Assembly: GCF_009760915.1 (NCBI RefSeq)
Contig: NZ_VIDQ01000052.1
Location: forward strand, 1-53,431
Direction of reading: 5' to 3'
From: Azohydromonas aeria
Lineage (GTDB): Bacteria; Pseudomonadota; Gammaproteobacteria; Burkholderiales; Burkholderiaceae_C
Length of the DNA stretch: 53,431 nt
Shown here piece after piece: positions 26,003 to 36,200 of this stretch. How positions within the stretch are numbered: position 1 is the first letter of the stretch; each line of letters starts with the position of its first letter. Both the position numbers and the translations under genes were made by a program. Below the pieces are notes generated by a model. It searched no databases. It saw nothing but the letters and a program-made list of their open reading frames with translations, and was not told the DNA's origin.

Positions 26003-26878
26003 ATGAACGATTCGCCGCGCCTGATTCACGTGCCTTGCCTGCGCCCGGGCGCGATCTACCGCATGGCCTGCTGGGAATGGGGCGATCCGGCCAACGAGCG
26101 CGTGCTGGTGTGCGTGCACGGCCTCACGCGCCAGGGGCGCGATTTCGCCACGCTGGCGCGCGCCATGGCCGGCGAGTACCGCGTGGTGTGCCCGGACGTG
26201 CTGGGGCGCGGGCGCTCCGACTGGCTGAAGGATCCGATGGGCTACGCGGTGCCGTACTACGTGGCCGACATGGTCAGCCTGCTGTCGCGGCTGGATGCGC
26301 GCGAGGTGGACTGGGTGGGCACGTCCATGGGCGGGCTCATCGGCATGAGCCTGGGCGCGCTGGCCAATGCGCCGCTGCGGCGCATGGTGATCAACGACGT
26401 CGGCCCGGACATCGAGGCCGAGGGCCTGGCGCGCATCGGCGACTACGTGGGCGTGTACCGCCACTGGGACACCGAGGCCGAAGCCGCGGAGTTCCTGCAC
26501 GGCATCTCCGAGAGCTTCGGCCCGCACACCTCCGAGCAGTGGCTGGAGCTGTGCCGGGCACAGCTGCGCCCGGACGACGGCGGCGGCGTGACGCTGCACT
26601 ACGACCTGCGCATCGCCGAGGTGTTCAAGAGCCTGCCGCCGGAGCAGGTGGCGCGCACCGGCTCGGCCGCGCTGTGGCAGGCCTACGAGGCCATGCGCTG
26701 CGAGGTGCTGCTGCTGCGCGGCAAGGAGTCTGACCTGCTGTCGCCCGCCACCGCGCAGGCCATGACGCAGCGTGGACCGCGCGCGCGGCTGGTGGAGTTC
26801 GAGGGTGTGGGCCATGCGCCGATGCTGGTGCAGCCGGACCAGGTGCAGGCGGTAAGAGACTTCCTGCTGTCCCCATGA
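26003..26878 (+). CDS. Alpha/beta-fold hydrolase
   Basis: A 291-residue cytoplasmic hydrolase starting at the ATG at 26003, preceded by a GGGAG sequence. It has the oxyanion-hole motif HGL at residues 39-41, the nucleophile elbow GTSMGG with S108, and the C-terminal catalytic histidine in GVGHAPML. The substrate cannot be told from sequence. Its position divergent from 3-hydroxybutyrate dehydrogenase raises the possibility of ester or hydroxyalkanoate chemistry, but that is a guess. Its stop codon overlaps the relA start (ATGA), so relA is probably translated from the same message. Confidence 0.9.
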   Translation: MNDSPRLIHVPCLRPGAIYRMACWEWGDPANERVLVCVHGLTRQGRDFATLARAMAGEYRVVCPDVLGRGRSDWLKDPMGYAVPYYVADMVSLLSRLDAREVDWVGTSMGGLIGMSLGALANAPLRRMVINDVGPDIEAEGLARIGDYVGVYRHWDTEAEAAEFLHGISESFGPHTSEQWLELCRAQLRPDDGGGVTLHYDLRIAEVFKSLPPEQVARTGSAALWQAYEAMRCEVLLLRGKESDLLSPATAQAMTQRGPRARLVEFEGVGHAPMLVQPDQVQAVRDFLLSP

Positions 26879-29124
26879 AGAGCCTGCAGTCCGAATGGGT
26901 CACGGCGCGGCCGGCGACCATCGTCGAGCTGGCCGAGCTGCCGCCCGATGCCGACGCGGGGCAGCTCTCGGCCGAGGATGCCGGGATGCTGGCGCTGCAG
27001 CGCGCGCGCGCCTTCGCCGAGCCGCTGCTGTGGCAGCGCGTGCTCGACACCGGCGAGGACGCGCTGGCGCATGCCGACGGCGTGTGCGCGGTGCTGCGCA
27101 GCATCGGCGCGGCGCCGGCGATGCAGGCCGCGGCCTACCTGGTCTATGCCGGCGACTACCTGCAGAAGCCCGAGGAGGTGGTGGCCAAGGCGTTTGGCGA
27201 GTCCTACGCGAGCCTGGTGGCGCACACGCGGCAGCTGGTGCAGATCCAGCGCGCGGCGCGCCAGGCGCGCGTGGAGGAGGGCGCGCGCGCGCAGCAGACC
27301 GAGCGCGTGCGCAAGATGCTGCTGGCCTTCTCGCGCGACCTGCGCGTGGTGCTGCTGCGCCTGGCCTCGCGGCTGCAGACGCTGCGCTGGTTCGCCGCGA
27401 GCAAGCAGCCGTGCCCGCGCGAGCTGGCGCTGGAGTCGCAGCAGGTGTTCGCGCCGCTGGCCAACCGGCTGGGCATCTGGCAGATCAAGTGGGAGATCGA
27501 GGACCTGGCCTTCCGCTTCCTGCAGCCGGGCGAGTACAAGCGCATCGCCACGCTGCTGCACGAGAAGCGCAGCGAGCGCGAGCAGGGCGTGGAGCGCTTC
27601 CGCGCCGAGCTGGCGCAGGAACTGGCCGAGGCCGGCGTGCAGGCCACCGTGCAGGGGCGCCCGAAGCACATCTACAGCATCTGGAAAAAGATGCAGGGCA
27701 AGCGCCTGGGCTTCGAACGCGTGCTGGACCTGCGCGCGCTGCGCGTCATCGTGGCCGACGTGCCGGCGTGCTACGCGGCGCTGGCGCGCGTGCACGAGCG
27801 CTACCGGCCGCTCGAAGGCGAATTCGACGACTACATCGCCAAGCCGAAGCCCAACGGCTACCAGTCGCTGCACACCGTGGTGCTCGACGACGAGGACCGG
27901 CCGGTGGAGGTGCAGATCCGCACTCGCGTCATGCACGAGCACGCCGAGTACGGCGTGGCCGCGCACTGGGCCTACAAGGAGGCCGGCGCGCGCGGCTATG
28001 CCGGCGTCAGCGCCGCGGGCGCGTTCGAGGAGCGCGTGGCCGAGGCGCGCAAGGCCGTGCTGCGCCAGCTGCTGGAATGGGAGCGCGACTATGCGCACTC
28101 GGGCAAGGGCGGCGGCTTCGACGATCGCATCTACGTCTTCACGCCGCAGGCCTCGGTGGTCGAGCTGCCCGCGGGCGCCACGCCGGTAGACTTCGCCTAC
28201 ACCGTGCACACCGACCTGGGCCACCGCTGCCGCGGCGCGCGCGTGGACGGCGCGCTGGTGCCGCTGAACACGCCGCTGCGCAGCGGGCAGACCGTGGAGG
28301 TCAACACCTGCAAGGAAGGCGGCCCGTCGCTGGACTGGCTCAATGCCGAGCTGGGCTACCTAGCTAGCCCGCGCGCGCGCGCCAAGGTGCGCGCCTGGTT
28401 CAACGCGCTGGCGCAGCGCGACACCATCGCGCGCGGGCGCGAGGCGGTGGAGAAGCTGCTGCAGCGCGAGGGGCGCACGGCGCTCAAGCTCGAAGAGCTG
28501 GCCGCGCGGCTGGGCTTCAAGAGCGCGGATGCGCTGTTCGAGGTGGTGGGCAAGGACGAGTACTCGCTGCGCAACATCGAGCAGCTGCTGCGTCCGGCCG
28601 AGCCGCCGCCCACGCCCGACGAGCTTGTCACCAAGCGCGCCACGGTGCCCGAGGGCGGGCCGCGCGGCGGCGTGCTGGTGGTGGGGGTGGAGTCGCTCCT
28701 GACCACGCTGGCGCGCTGCTGCCGCCCGGCGCCGCCGGACGCCATCGGCGGCATCGTCACGCGCGGGCGCGGCGTGGCGGTGCACCGCGCCGACTGCACC
28801 AACTTCCGCCACGCGGCGCGCCAGGCGCCCGAGCGCGTCATCGCCGTGGCGTGGGGCAAGCCGCGCGGCGACGGGACTGCGCTCTACCCGGTGGACGTGA
28901 CGGTGGAGGCGGCCGACCGCCCCGGGCTGCTGCGCGACATCTCCGAGCTCTTCGCCAAGGAGAAGATGAAGATCACCGACCTGAAGATGCAGTCGTTCAA
29001 GGACGTACACGGCGGCAGCACGCGGCTGGGCTTCACCGTCGAGGTGGGCGACGCGGCGCGGCTGGCGCAGGTGCTGGCGCAGGTGCAGCGCATCGGCGGC
29101 GTGCGGCGCGCGGCCAGGCGCTAG
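26875..29124 (+). CDS. relA: (p)ppGpp synthetase RelA
   Basis: A 749-residue stringent-response synthetase that makes (p)ppGpp from ATP and GTP/GDP on ribosomes holding uncharged tRNA. The N-terminal hydrolase-like domain lacks the HD dyad: AAYLVYAGDYL stands where active hydrolases have an HD motif. The synthetase domain (RPKHIYSIWKKMQGK, PKPNGYQSLHT) has E316-F-D-D319, the EXDD signature of synthetase-only RelA rather than the RXKD of SpoT. A TGS domain (DRIYVFTPQASVVELPAGA), a zinc-finger-like region (ARCCRPAPPDAIGG, HRADCTNF) and a C-terminal ACT domain follow. It is coupled to the upstream hydrolase by a four-base overlap. Confidence 0.95.
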   Translation: MKSLQSEWVTARPATIVELAELPPDADAGQLSAEDAGMLALQRARAFAEPLLWQRVLDTGEDALAHADGVCAVLRSIGAAPAMQAAAYLVYAGDYLQKPEEVVAKAFGESYASLVAHTRQLVQIQRAARQARVEEGARAQQTERVRKMLLAFSRDLRVVLLRLASRLQTLRWFAASKQPCPRELALESQQVFAPLANRLGIWQIKWEIEDLAFRFLQPGEYKRIATLLHEKRSEREQGVERFRAELAQELAEAGVQATVQGRPKHIYSIWKKMQGKRLGFERVLDLRALRVIVADVPACYAALARVHERYRPLEGEFDDYIAKPKPNGYQSLHTVVLDDEDRPVEVQIRTRVMHEHAEYGVAAHWAYKEAGARGYAGVSAAGAFEERVAEARKAVLRQLLEWERDYAHSGKGGGFDDRIYVFTPQASVVELPAGATPVDFAYTVHTDLGHRCRGARVDGALVPLNTPLRSGQTVEVNTCKEGGPSLDWLNAELGYLASPRARAKVRAWFNALAQRDTIARGREAVEKLLQREGRTALKLEELAARLGFKSADALFEVVGKDEYSLRNIEQLLRPAEPPPTPDELVTKRATVPEGGPRGGVLVVGVESLLTTLARCCRPAPPDAIGGIVTRGRGVAVHRADCTNFRHAARQAPERVIAVAWGKPRGDGTALYPVDVTVEAADRPGLLRDISELFAKEKMKITDLKMQSFKDVHGGSTRLGFTVEVGDAARLAQVLAQVQRIGGVRRAARR

Positions 29125-29198
29125 GAAGCGTTTCGGGGCGTCCCGAAGCATCTCGAAGCGCCCCGGAACGATTTCTTCAAATTTTTCGCTAAAGGTGC

Positions 29199-29228
29199 TT
29201 GCGCAACGCCCAAAACCTGTCCTAGAAT
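29199..29228 (+). promoter_or_regulatory. Sigma-70 promoter of tRNA-Val
   Basis: A -35 box TTGCGC (29199-29204) and a -10 box TAGAAT (29223-29228) are separated by 18 bases and end 19 bases before the tRNA. The surrounding DNA is locally AT-rich, as is usual for tRNA promoters. Confidence 0.65.
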
Positions 29229-29247
29229 AGCGTCTTCAGCAAACGAC

Positions 29248-29324
29248 AGGCGCGTAGCTCAGCTGGTTAGAGCACCACCTTGACATGGTGGGGGTCGTTG
29301 GTTCGAGTCCAATCGCGCCTACCA
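29248..29324 (+). tRNA. tRNA-Val (anticodon GAC)
   Basis: A full cloverleaf. The acceptor arm AGGCGCG pairs with CGCGCCT. The D arm lies in GCTCAGCTGGTTAGAGC. The anticodon stem CCACC/GGTGG holds the loop TTGACAT, with anticodon GAC at 29282-29284. The T arm contains GGTTCGAGTCC, and the 3' CCA is encoded. GAC reads valine codons GUC/GUU. It is a stand-alone gene between relA and a terminator, with its own promoter. Confidence 0.97.
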
Positions 29325-29329
29325 ATCGC

Positions 29330-29364
29330 AAGCCCCTGATGGTGATCCATCAGGGGCTTTTTGC
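29330..29364 (+). terminator. Intrinsic terminator after tRNA-Val
   Basis: A perfect 13-bp stem (29330-29342 with 29347-29359) closes a TGAT loop and is followed by a T-run. It lies six bases past the tRNA CCA end. Confidence 0.9.
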
Positions 29365-29390
29365 TTTGGGCCGGTCGCCGGCGCGACGAC

Positions 29391-29412
29391 AAAAAAGGCG
29401 CCTGCGCGCCTT
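29391..29412 (-). terminator. Intrinsic terminator of the lytic transglycosylase gene
   Basis: On the reverse strand AAGGCGC-GCAG-GCGCCTT is followed by a run of T. It lies 19 bases past the stop of the transglycosylase gene and faces the tRNA terminator. Confidence 0.75.
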
Positions 29413-29430
29413 CGGTTCAGTCCAGCGGGT

Positions 29431-30291
29431 TCAGCGCACGGCGATGACGGCATCGCCGGCCGGGGCGGTGGCGGCCTGTTCCGCCGCGGCCACCGGGGCG
29501 CTGCGCACGGGTGCTACCACCGGCATCGGCGCGTTGAAGGGCACGCCGCGGCCGCTGGCGACCTGGCGCAGGTAGGCCTGCTCGGCCAGCACCTTGCCGG
29601 CGTAGCCGCCGTCGTCTTCCAGGTTGGCCGCGCCGACGTAGTAGCGCAGCCCGGCTTCGAGGCCGCCGGCGCGCTGGATGCATTCCTTGAGCACCTGCAC
29701 GCCCACGCGCAGGTTCGTCACCGGGTCGAAGGCCGCCAGCGTGCCGCCGAAGCGCTCGTACTTGTCGTCGTGCACCCGCGTCATCACCTGCATCAGTCCC
29801 TGCGCGCCGACGGCGCTCTGGGCGAAGGGGTTGAAGCTGGATTCCACGGCCATGATGGCCAGGATCAGCGTCGGCTCCAGCCCGGCCTGGCGGCCCACCT
29901 GCCACGCCTCCTGCACCAGGCGGCTCACCGGCTCGGGCGCGACGCGGTAGCGGCGCGACAGCCACTTGGCCACCGCCGCCTGCTGGCGGTCAAGCTCCTT
30001 GGGGTCCGTCGCGGTGGCGCGGGCCACGCCTTGCGGGTCCGCCAGCGACACCAGCAGGTTGCCTTCGCGCTCGGCGCGCGCCTCGTAGCGCGACTGCAGC
30101 CAGCCGAAGGCGGCGCGCTCCGCCTCGTGGCGCAGCTCGGGATGGCTGCCAGCGAAGGCCAGCACCGCCACCACGGTCAGGCCCAGCAGGGCCAGGGTGC
30201 TGTGGCTGACCTGGATCAGCCCGGATACGACGTCGCGCACAAAAACGGCGACCGAGGCGCGCACGGCGCGCAACATGACAAGCGCTGTCAT
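29431..30291 (-). CDS. Membrane-anchored SLT-family lytic transglycosylase
   Basis: A 286-residue peptidoglycan-cleaving enzyme. The ATG at 30291 is chosen for its AGGAGA ribosome-binding site; the frame is open to 30480 but that part is low-complexity. One hydrophobic segment (residues about 31-48, TLALLGLTVVAVLAFAG) should anchor it to the inner membrane facing the periplasm. The transglycosylase domain has the catalytic glutamate E150 in AIMAVESSFNPFAQSAVGAQGLMQV, and a later RYYVGAANLEDDGGYAGKVL. An Ala/Pro/Val-rich tail ends the protein. It is divergent from ubiD across a 276-bp gap that contains small hairpins but no confident promoter. Confidence 0.9.
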   Translation of the reverse strand: MTALVMLRAVRASVAVFVRDVVSGLIQVSHSTLALLGLTVVAVLAFAGSHPELRHEAERAAFGWLQSRYEARAEREGNLLVSLADPQGVARATATDPKELDRQQAAVAKWLSRRYRVAPEPVSRLVQEAWQVGRQAGLEPTLILAIMAVESSFNPFAQSAVGAQGLMQVMTRVHDDKYERFGGTLAAFDPVTNLRVGVQVLKECIQRAGGLEAGLRYYVGAANLEDDGGYAGKVLAEQAYLRQVASGRGVPFNAPMPVVAPVRSAPVAAAEQAATAPAGDAVIAVR

Positions 30292-30567
30292 TGCTCTCCT
30301 TTCGTCCACCGGTGCAGCGTCCGGCGCCGTCTCCAGCGGGAGGGAGGCGGCTTCCGGGCGCCGCGAGGGCGGCGGCGATAATGGTTCGGCAGCCGGTCCG
30401 CTCGAAAGCGGACCCCAGCGCGGCGCCGAAGGCGCCACGGGCTGCGAGGCAGCGGTACCCCTGAAGAGGGATCGGGACAACCCTGGTCTCAGCCAGGTGA
30501 ACCCATTCTAGGAACGGTTGAAATAACCGGTCAAGGATATACAACCCATTCTTCATAACGGCGGGTA

Positions 30568-32133
30568 ATGAAGTACCGTGATCTGCGCGACTTTGTCGTG
30601 CAACTTGAACGCTTGGGCGAGTTGCGTCGCGTCAGCGAGCCGGTGTCGCCCAAGCTCGAAATGACGGCCTTGTGCGACCGCGTGCTGCAGGCCGGCGGGC
30701 CGGCGCTGTGGTTCGAGAAGCCCGTCGGGCACGACATGCCGGTGCTGGGCAACCTGTTCGGCACGCCGCGGCGCGTGGCGCTGGGCATGGGCGCGCAGGA
30801 CACGTCGGAATTGCGCGACATCGGCCGGCTGCTGGCCAGCCTCAAGGAGCCCGAGCCGCCGCGCGGCCTGAAGGACGCCGGGCGGCTGCTGCAGATGGGC
30901 AAGGCGCTGTGGGACATGAAGCCGGCGCGCGTGTCCTCGCCGCTGTGCCAGGCGCAGGTGCTGCAGGGCGACGAGGTGGATTTGCACCGGCTGCCGATCC
31001 AGCTGTGCTGGCCCGGCGACGCCGGCCCGCTGCTGACCTGGGGCCTCGTGATCACGCGCGGGCCGCAGTCGGTGGCGCAGCCGCGCACGCGCCAGAACCT
31101 GGGCATCTACCGCCAGCAGCTCATCGGGCGGCGCGAATTGATCATGCGCTGGCTGGCGCACCGCGGCGGCGCGCTCGACTTCCGCGAGTTCGCCCGCGCC
31201 AACCCTGGCAAGCCGTTCCCGATCGCCGTGGCGCTGGGCGCCGACCCGGCCACGCTGCTGGGCGCGGTCACGCCGGTGCCCGACACGCTCTCCGAATACC
31301 AGTTCGCCGGCCTGCTGCGCGGCAGCCGCACCGAGCTGGCCGACACCTCGGTGGGCGAGGGCGCGCTCAAGCTGCAGGCGCCAGCCAGCGCCGAGATCGT
31401 GCTGGAGGGCCACATCCCGACGGCCGAGCCGGGCTTCGAGGGCGTGAGCGAGGACGGCGTGCCGCTCAGGGAGCGCGGCGGCTACCTGCATGCGCTCGAA
31501 GGCCCGTTCGGCGACCACACCGGCTACTACAACGAGCAGGACTGGTTTCCGGTGTTCCGCGTGGACCGCCTCACGCAGCGGCGCGACCCGGTCTACCACT
31601 CGACCTACACCGGCAAGCCGCCCGACGAGCCCGCGGTGCTGGGCGTGGCGCTCAACGAGGTGTTCGTGCCGATCCTGCAGAAGCAGTTTCCGGAGATCGC
31701 GGATTTCTATTTGCCGCCCGAAGGCTGCAGCTACCGGCTGGCGGTGATCTCGATGCGCAAGGCCTATCCGGGCCACGCCAAGCGGCTGATGTTCGGGCTG
31801 TGGAGCTTCCTGCGCCAGTTCATGTACACGAAGTTCATCGTGGTCACGGACGAGGACGTGAACATCCGCGACTGGCGCGACGTGATCTGGGCTATCACCA
31901 CGCGCATGGACCCGGTGCGCGACACCACGCTGGTGCCCGACACGCCCATCGACTACCTCGACTTCGCCTCGCCCGTGAGCGGGCTGGGCGGCAAGATGGG
32001 GCTGGACGCGACCAACAAGTGGCCTGGCGAGACCAGCCGCGAGTGGGGCCGCACCATCACCATGGAGCCGGCGGTGCAGGCGCGCATGGACAGCCTTTTT
32101 GAGCGTCTCATGTCCGGCCGCGCCGGGGGCTGA
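30568..32133 (+). CDS. ubiD: UbiD family 4-hydroxy-3-polyprenylbenzoate decarboxylase
   Basis: A 521-residue prenylated-FMN-dependent decarboxylase of ubiquinone biosynthesis. The whole protein follows the UbiD pattern: MKYRDLRDFVVQLERLGELR, then LHRLPIQLCWPGDAGPLLTW, RQNLGIYRQQLIGRRELIMR, EGPFGDHTGYYNEQDWFPVF, HSTYTGKPPDEPAVLGVALN, and a C-terminal KMGLDATNKWPGETSREWGR. Length and motifs fit the ubiquinone-pathway enzyme rather than the shorter aromatic-acid decarboxylases. The prenyl-FMN synthase UbiX, which it would need, is not in this window. A likely terminator hairpin follows at 32295-32335. Confidence 0.95.
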   Translation: MKYRDLRDFVVQLERLGELRRVSEPVSPKLEMTALCDRVLQAGGPALWFEKPVGHDMPVLGNLFGTPRRVALGMGAQDTSELRDIGRLLASLKEPEPPRGLKDAGRLLQMGKALWDMKPARVSSPLCQAQVLQGDEVDLHRLPIQLCWPGDAGPLLTWGLVITRGPQSVAQPRTRQNLGIYRQQLIGRRELIMRWLAHRGGALDFREFARANPGKPFPIAVALGADPATLLGAVTPVPDTLSEYQFAGLLRGSRTELADTSVGEGALKLQAPASAEIVLEGHIPTAEPGFEGVSEDGVPLRERGGYLHALEGPFGDHTGYYNEQDWFPVFRVDRLTQRRDPVYHSTYTGKPPDEPAVLGVALNEVFVPILQKQFPEIADFYLPPEGCSYRLAVISMRKAYPGHAKRLMFGLWSFLRQFMYTKFIVVTDEDVNIRDWRDVIWAITTRMDPVRDTTLVPDTPIDYLDFASPVSGLGGKMGLDATNKWPGETSREWGRTITMEPAVQARMDSLFERLMSGRAGG

Positions 32134-32294
32134 AGCCCCTGCGCCGGCCGTCGCCAAGCTTGTAGCGGCTCATGCGCTGAGCTACCTTTGCCTTGCCTGC
32201 TTCGCGCAGGTTCATGCAAGTGGCGCAGTCTCTGCGCTCCAGGAGCCCCGGACCGCCTACCTCCGGAGCCCCATCGGCGGTGGCAATCGCCCGT

Positions 32295-32335
32295 CCCCTC
32301 CGCACCGCAAGGTCCGGAGGGGTTCGCTTTTTGGG
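32295..32335 (+). terminator. Probable intrinsic terminator after ubiD
   Basis: CCCCTCCG (32295-32302) pairs with CGGAGGGG (32315-32322) and is followed by TTCGCTTTTTGG. The rest of the 230-bp gap between ubiD and the convergent YdcF-like gene is GC-rich, with one small hairpin (CCTGC/GCAGG at 32196-32210) and nothing else that I recognise. Confidence 0.55.
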
Positions 32336-32364
32336 GCCCGCCTTTCAGCGCTGCGCAGCGGTGC

Positions 32365-33162
32365 TCAGGACCCCATCAGCAGCCCGATGCGCTCGCGCAG
32401 CACCTGGCGCAACAGGGTGAAGCCTTCACTGCTGGGCAGCCAGCGCAGCAGCGGCTGCTCGACGCGCGGCGCCAGGCCCACGGGCGCCGCGATCAGACGC
32501 AGCGCCATGCCCTGGGCCGCGGCGGCCTGCTCGAAGGCGCGCAGGGCGCGCGGCATGTGCCAGTCCTGCGTCACCACCACCAGCTCCGTGATGCCGCGGG
32601 GCCGCAGCAGCGCTACGGTGCGCGCGGCGTTCTCGCGCGTGTCGCGTGAGCCGTCCTCGACCCAGCGCAGCGGATGCCCGAACTCCTCGCGCGCAATGCG
32701 CGCGGCCACCACGGCCTCGGCCACGCCGGGCTCGCCCGCATGGCCCACGCCGCCGCTGAAGCCCACGCCCAGCCCGCTGGCGCGCGACAGCCACACGCCG
32801 TAGCGCAGCCGCTCCAGCGACAGGTGCGTCAGGCTGGGCCCGCCGTACTCCGGCGCCCGGGCCTCGCGCCCGCCGCCGAGCACGACGATGGTGGCGCGCG
32901 CCGCGGGCAGCCGCTGCAGCGCGGCCGGGTCCACGGCCGGCGGCGGCTGCAGCAGCACCTCGCGGGCGCGCTCTGCCACGACGTCGGTGGCGCCGAACCA
33001 CAGCAGCAGCGCGCTCAACACCAGCAGCGCCAGGCCGGCGCGCGTGCGCCGCCACAGCAGCCCCAGCAGCAGCACCAGCAGCGCCGGCACCGGCGGCAGC
33101 AGCAGCGTGCCCAGCGCCGGCTTCCAGGCCTCCAGGCCCAGCCGCATCACAATCTCGTTCAT
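32365..33162 (-). CDS. YdcF/ElyC-type (DUF218) membrane protein
   Basis: A 265-residue protein with two N-terminal membrane segments (LLLPPVPALLVLLLGLLW and GLALLVLSALLLWFG) and a DUF218 domain. Conserved elements are IVVLGGGREARAPEY, GVGFSGGVGH, the family hallmark SRDTRENAARTVALL, and VVTQDWHMPRALRAF. DUF218 proteins of the ElyC/SanA/YdcF group are tied to envelope integrity and cell-wall precursor use, but the exact reaction is not settled. Start ATG at 33162. It is divergent from the DUF748 gene. Confidence 0.9.
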   Translation of the reverse strand: MNEIVMRLGLEAWKPALGTLLLPPVPALLVLLLGLLWRRTRAGLALLVLSALLLWFGATDVVAERAREVLLQPPPAVDPAALQRLPAARATIVVLGGGREARAPEYGGPSLTHLSLERLRYGVWLSRASGLGVGFSGGVGHAGEPGVAEAVVAARIAREEFGHPLRWVEDGSRDTRENAARTVALLRPRGITELVVVTQDWHMPRALRAFEQAAAAQGMALRLIAAPVGLAPRVEQPLLRWLPSSEGFTLLRQVLRERIGLLMGS

Positions 33163-33237
33163 TGTTGGAAATCCCTCTCCCGGGTGGCGCGCATTGTGCG
33201 CATGGCTGCCCGCCCAGTTCCGTACGGAAAACAAAAG

Positions 33238-36200
33238 ATGCTCAAGGGAAAGCGTGCAGCGCGTCGCGTTGCGGCCGTATCGATCGCGCTGGCGCTGCTG
33301 TGGCTGCTGAGTGCCCTCTACGTGCCGCCGCTGCTGAAGTGGCAGCTGCAGCAGCGCGGCAGCGCGCTGCTGGGCCGCGAGCTCAGCGTCGAGCGGGTGC
33401 GCTTCACGCCCTGGAACCTGCGCCTGGTGGCCGAGGGCGTCGCGCTGGCCGGCGCGCCGCAAGCCGCCGCCCCGGGCGCGTCCGCGCCGGCGCCGGCGCC
33501 GGTGCCGCAGGCGCGAATCGGGCGCCTGGCGCTGAACCTGGAGATCAGCTCGCTGTGGAAGCGCGCCCCGGTGCTCAGCGAGCTGGAGATCGACGCGCCG
33601 CAACTGCGCGTGAAACGCCTGGCCGGCGGCGGCACCGACCTCGACGACCTCCTGGCGCGGCTGAGCCCGGCCGAGGAAGCTCCCCAGCCCGACGGCCCGC
33701 CGCCGCGCTTCGCGCTGCACAACCTGCGCCTGGCGCAGGGCGCGCTGGACGTCGAGGACGCGGCCCGCGGCGCGCGCCACGAGCTGCGCGAGCTGCAGCT
33801 GGCGCTGCCCTTCATCTCCAGCCTGCCGGCGGACGTGGCGACGCAGGTGCAGCCGCGCCTGGCCTTCGTGCTCGACGGCAGCCGCTTCGACAGCGGCGCC
33901 AGCGCCACCCCGTTCTCGCAGCACCGCGACAGCAGCCTGGAGCTGCGCTTCGACGCGCTGGAGCTCGCGCCCTTTGCCGCCTACCTGCCGCCGGCATGGA
34001 AGCTGCGCGATGGCCGGCTCGGCGCCCAGCTGCAGCTGCGTTTTCGCCTGGCCGAAGACGGCGCGCCGCAGCTCGACCTGCAAGGCCGCATCAACGCGCA
34101 GGACCTGGCCCTGCATGACGGCCGGGACGCGCCGCTGCTGGCCTGGAAGTCGCTGCAGGTGGAGATCGAACCCTCGCAGCCGCTGCAGCGCCGCATCGCC
34201 CTCGGCCCCGTGCTCCTCGACGGTCTTACCTTGCACGCCGGGCGGGACGCGAGGGGGCGGCTGTTGCCGGCGCTGGCGCCGGAGCGCAAGCCCGCCGACA
34301 AGCCCGCCGACAAGGTCGCGCCGGCCGGCGCCGCCGAGCCCGGCTGGGCCGTGTCGGCCAAGACGGTGGAGGTCAAGGGCGCCGCGCTGCACTGGCGCGA
34401 CGAGATGTTGAAACTGCGCTGGCGCGTGGAGCAGCTCGACGCCCAGGCGCAGGCCCTCCAGTGGCCGCTGGACAAGGACAAGGTCCTGCCCTTCGAGGCG
34501 CAGGCGCTGCTGCGGCCCGAAGAAGGCGAGGGCATCCCGCCCGCCAGTCTGAAGCTCTCCGGCGAGGCCGCCGCCGCGGGCGGCGCGCTGGGTTTCGAAC
34601 TGAAGGGGCTGCCGCTGGGACCGCTCGCCCCCGTGCTGGCGCAAGCGCTGCGCCCGCGGCTGGAAGGCCGCCTCGGCGCCCAGGGCCGGCTGCGCTGGAC
34701 CCGTGACGGCCTGCAGAGCGCGGAGCTGGCGCAGGCGCGCCTGGAGGCGCTGCGCCTGCTCGACCCCGACGCGCCCCGCGCCGCGGCGCCGCTGGCCGCC
34801 TGGGACGCGCTGGCGCTGGAGGAGGTGCGCGTGACGCTGCCGCGGCGCGAGGCCGAGATCGGCCGGCTGCGCCTGCAGGCGCCGATGCTGCAGCTCGCGC
34901 GCGACGCGCAGGGCCGGCTCAACGCGGCGTCCTGGGGTCCGCCGGCCGCGGCCTCCGCCCCCGCGCCGGCGCCCGCCGCCTCCGCGTCCGCGTCCGGGGG
35001 CTGGGCGGTGAAGCTGCGCCAATTGCAGATCGACGACGGCCGCGTGGACTGGCGCGACGCGCAGCCCGCGCCGCAGGCGCCGCCCGTGCAGCTGGCCGCG
35101 AGCCGGCTGCAGCTGGCGCTGCAGGACCTGCAGTGGCCGCTGGCGGCCGGACAGCGCGCCGGCAGCCTGTCACTGGAGCTGCGCGAGATCCGCGACCCGC
35201 GCCGGCGCCAGCCCGAGGCCGCGCGCGTGCAGTGGCGCGGCCGGCTGCAGCCCGCGCCGCTGGCGCTGGACGGGCGCTGGCGCATCGAGCGGCTGCCACT
35301 GCACCTGCTGCAGTCCTACGCCGGCGCCGACCTGCCGCTGGTGCTGCGGCATGCCGAGGGCGGCTTCGACGGCGAGCTGGCCCTCGCCAACGCCGCCGAC
35401 GGCCTGCGCGTGCAGGTGCGCGGCGACGCGCTGCTGGGTGGCGTGCAGGCCGTGGCCGCGCGCGACCGGGCTTCGGGCGACGAGCTGCTGAGCTGGCAGG
35501 CGCTCACGCTCAAGGGGCTGGACGCCGCCGTGCAACCCGGTGCCAAGCCGCGCGTGCGGCTGGACGCCGCGACGCTGTCGGACTTCTATGCGCGCGTGGT
35601 CGTCACGGAGGAGGGGCGCTTCAACCTGCAGGACCTGCGCGGGCGGCCGGTGCAGCTGGACAGCGCAGCCGCCGCGGCGCCGGCGGCGTCGGCGCCGGCG
35701 GCCGCGCCCGCCACGGCGCGCGGCAACGTCACGGTCGGCCCGGCGGTGAACCGCACGCGCGAGCTGCCCGTGGACCTGGCGCTGGGCACGACCACGCTGG
35801 TCAACGGCCGGGTGGACTTCAACGACCGCTTCGTGCGCCCGAACTACAGCGCCGAGCTCACCGAGCTGAGCGGCACGCTGGGGCCCTTGCGCTCGGACCA
35901 GCCCGCCATGGCGGCGCTGAGCCTGCGCGGCCGCGCCGCCGGCAGCGCGCTGCTCGACATCCAGGGCGCGCTCAACCCGCTGGCCGATCCGCCCGAGCTC
36001 GATTTGCGCGCGCGCGCCACCGGGCTGGAGCTGCCGCCGCTCACGCCCTACGCCGCCAAGTACGCCGGCTACGCCATCGAGCAGGGCAAGCTCAGCGTGG
36101 ACCTGGGCTACAGGATCGACAACGAGGGCCGGCTGCAGGCCAGCAACCGTCTCACGCTCAACCAGCTGACCTTCGGCGAGCGCGTCGAGTCGCCCAGCGC

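Noticed and set aside
30518..30543. TTGAAA and TATACA as a promoter for ubiD
   Set aside because: The spacing is only 14 bases, too short for a normal sigma-70 promoter.
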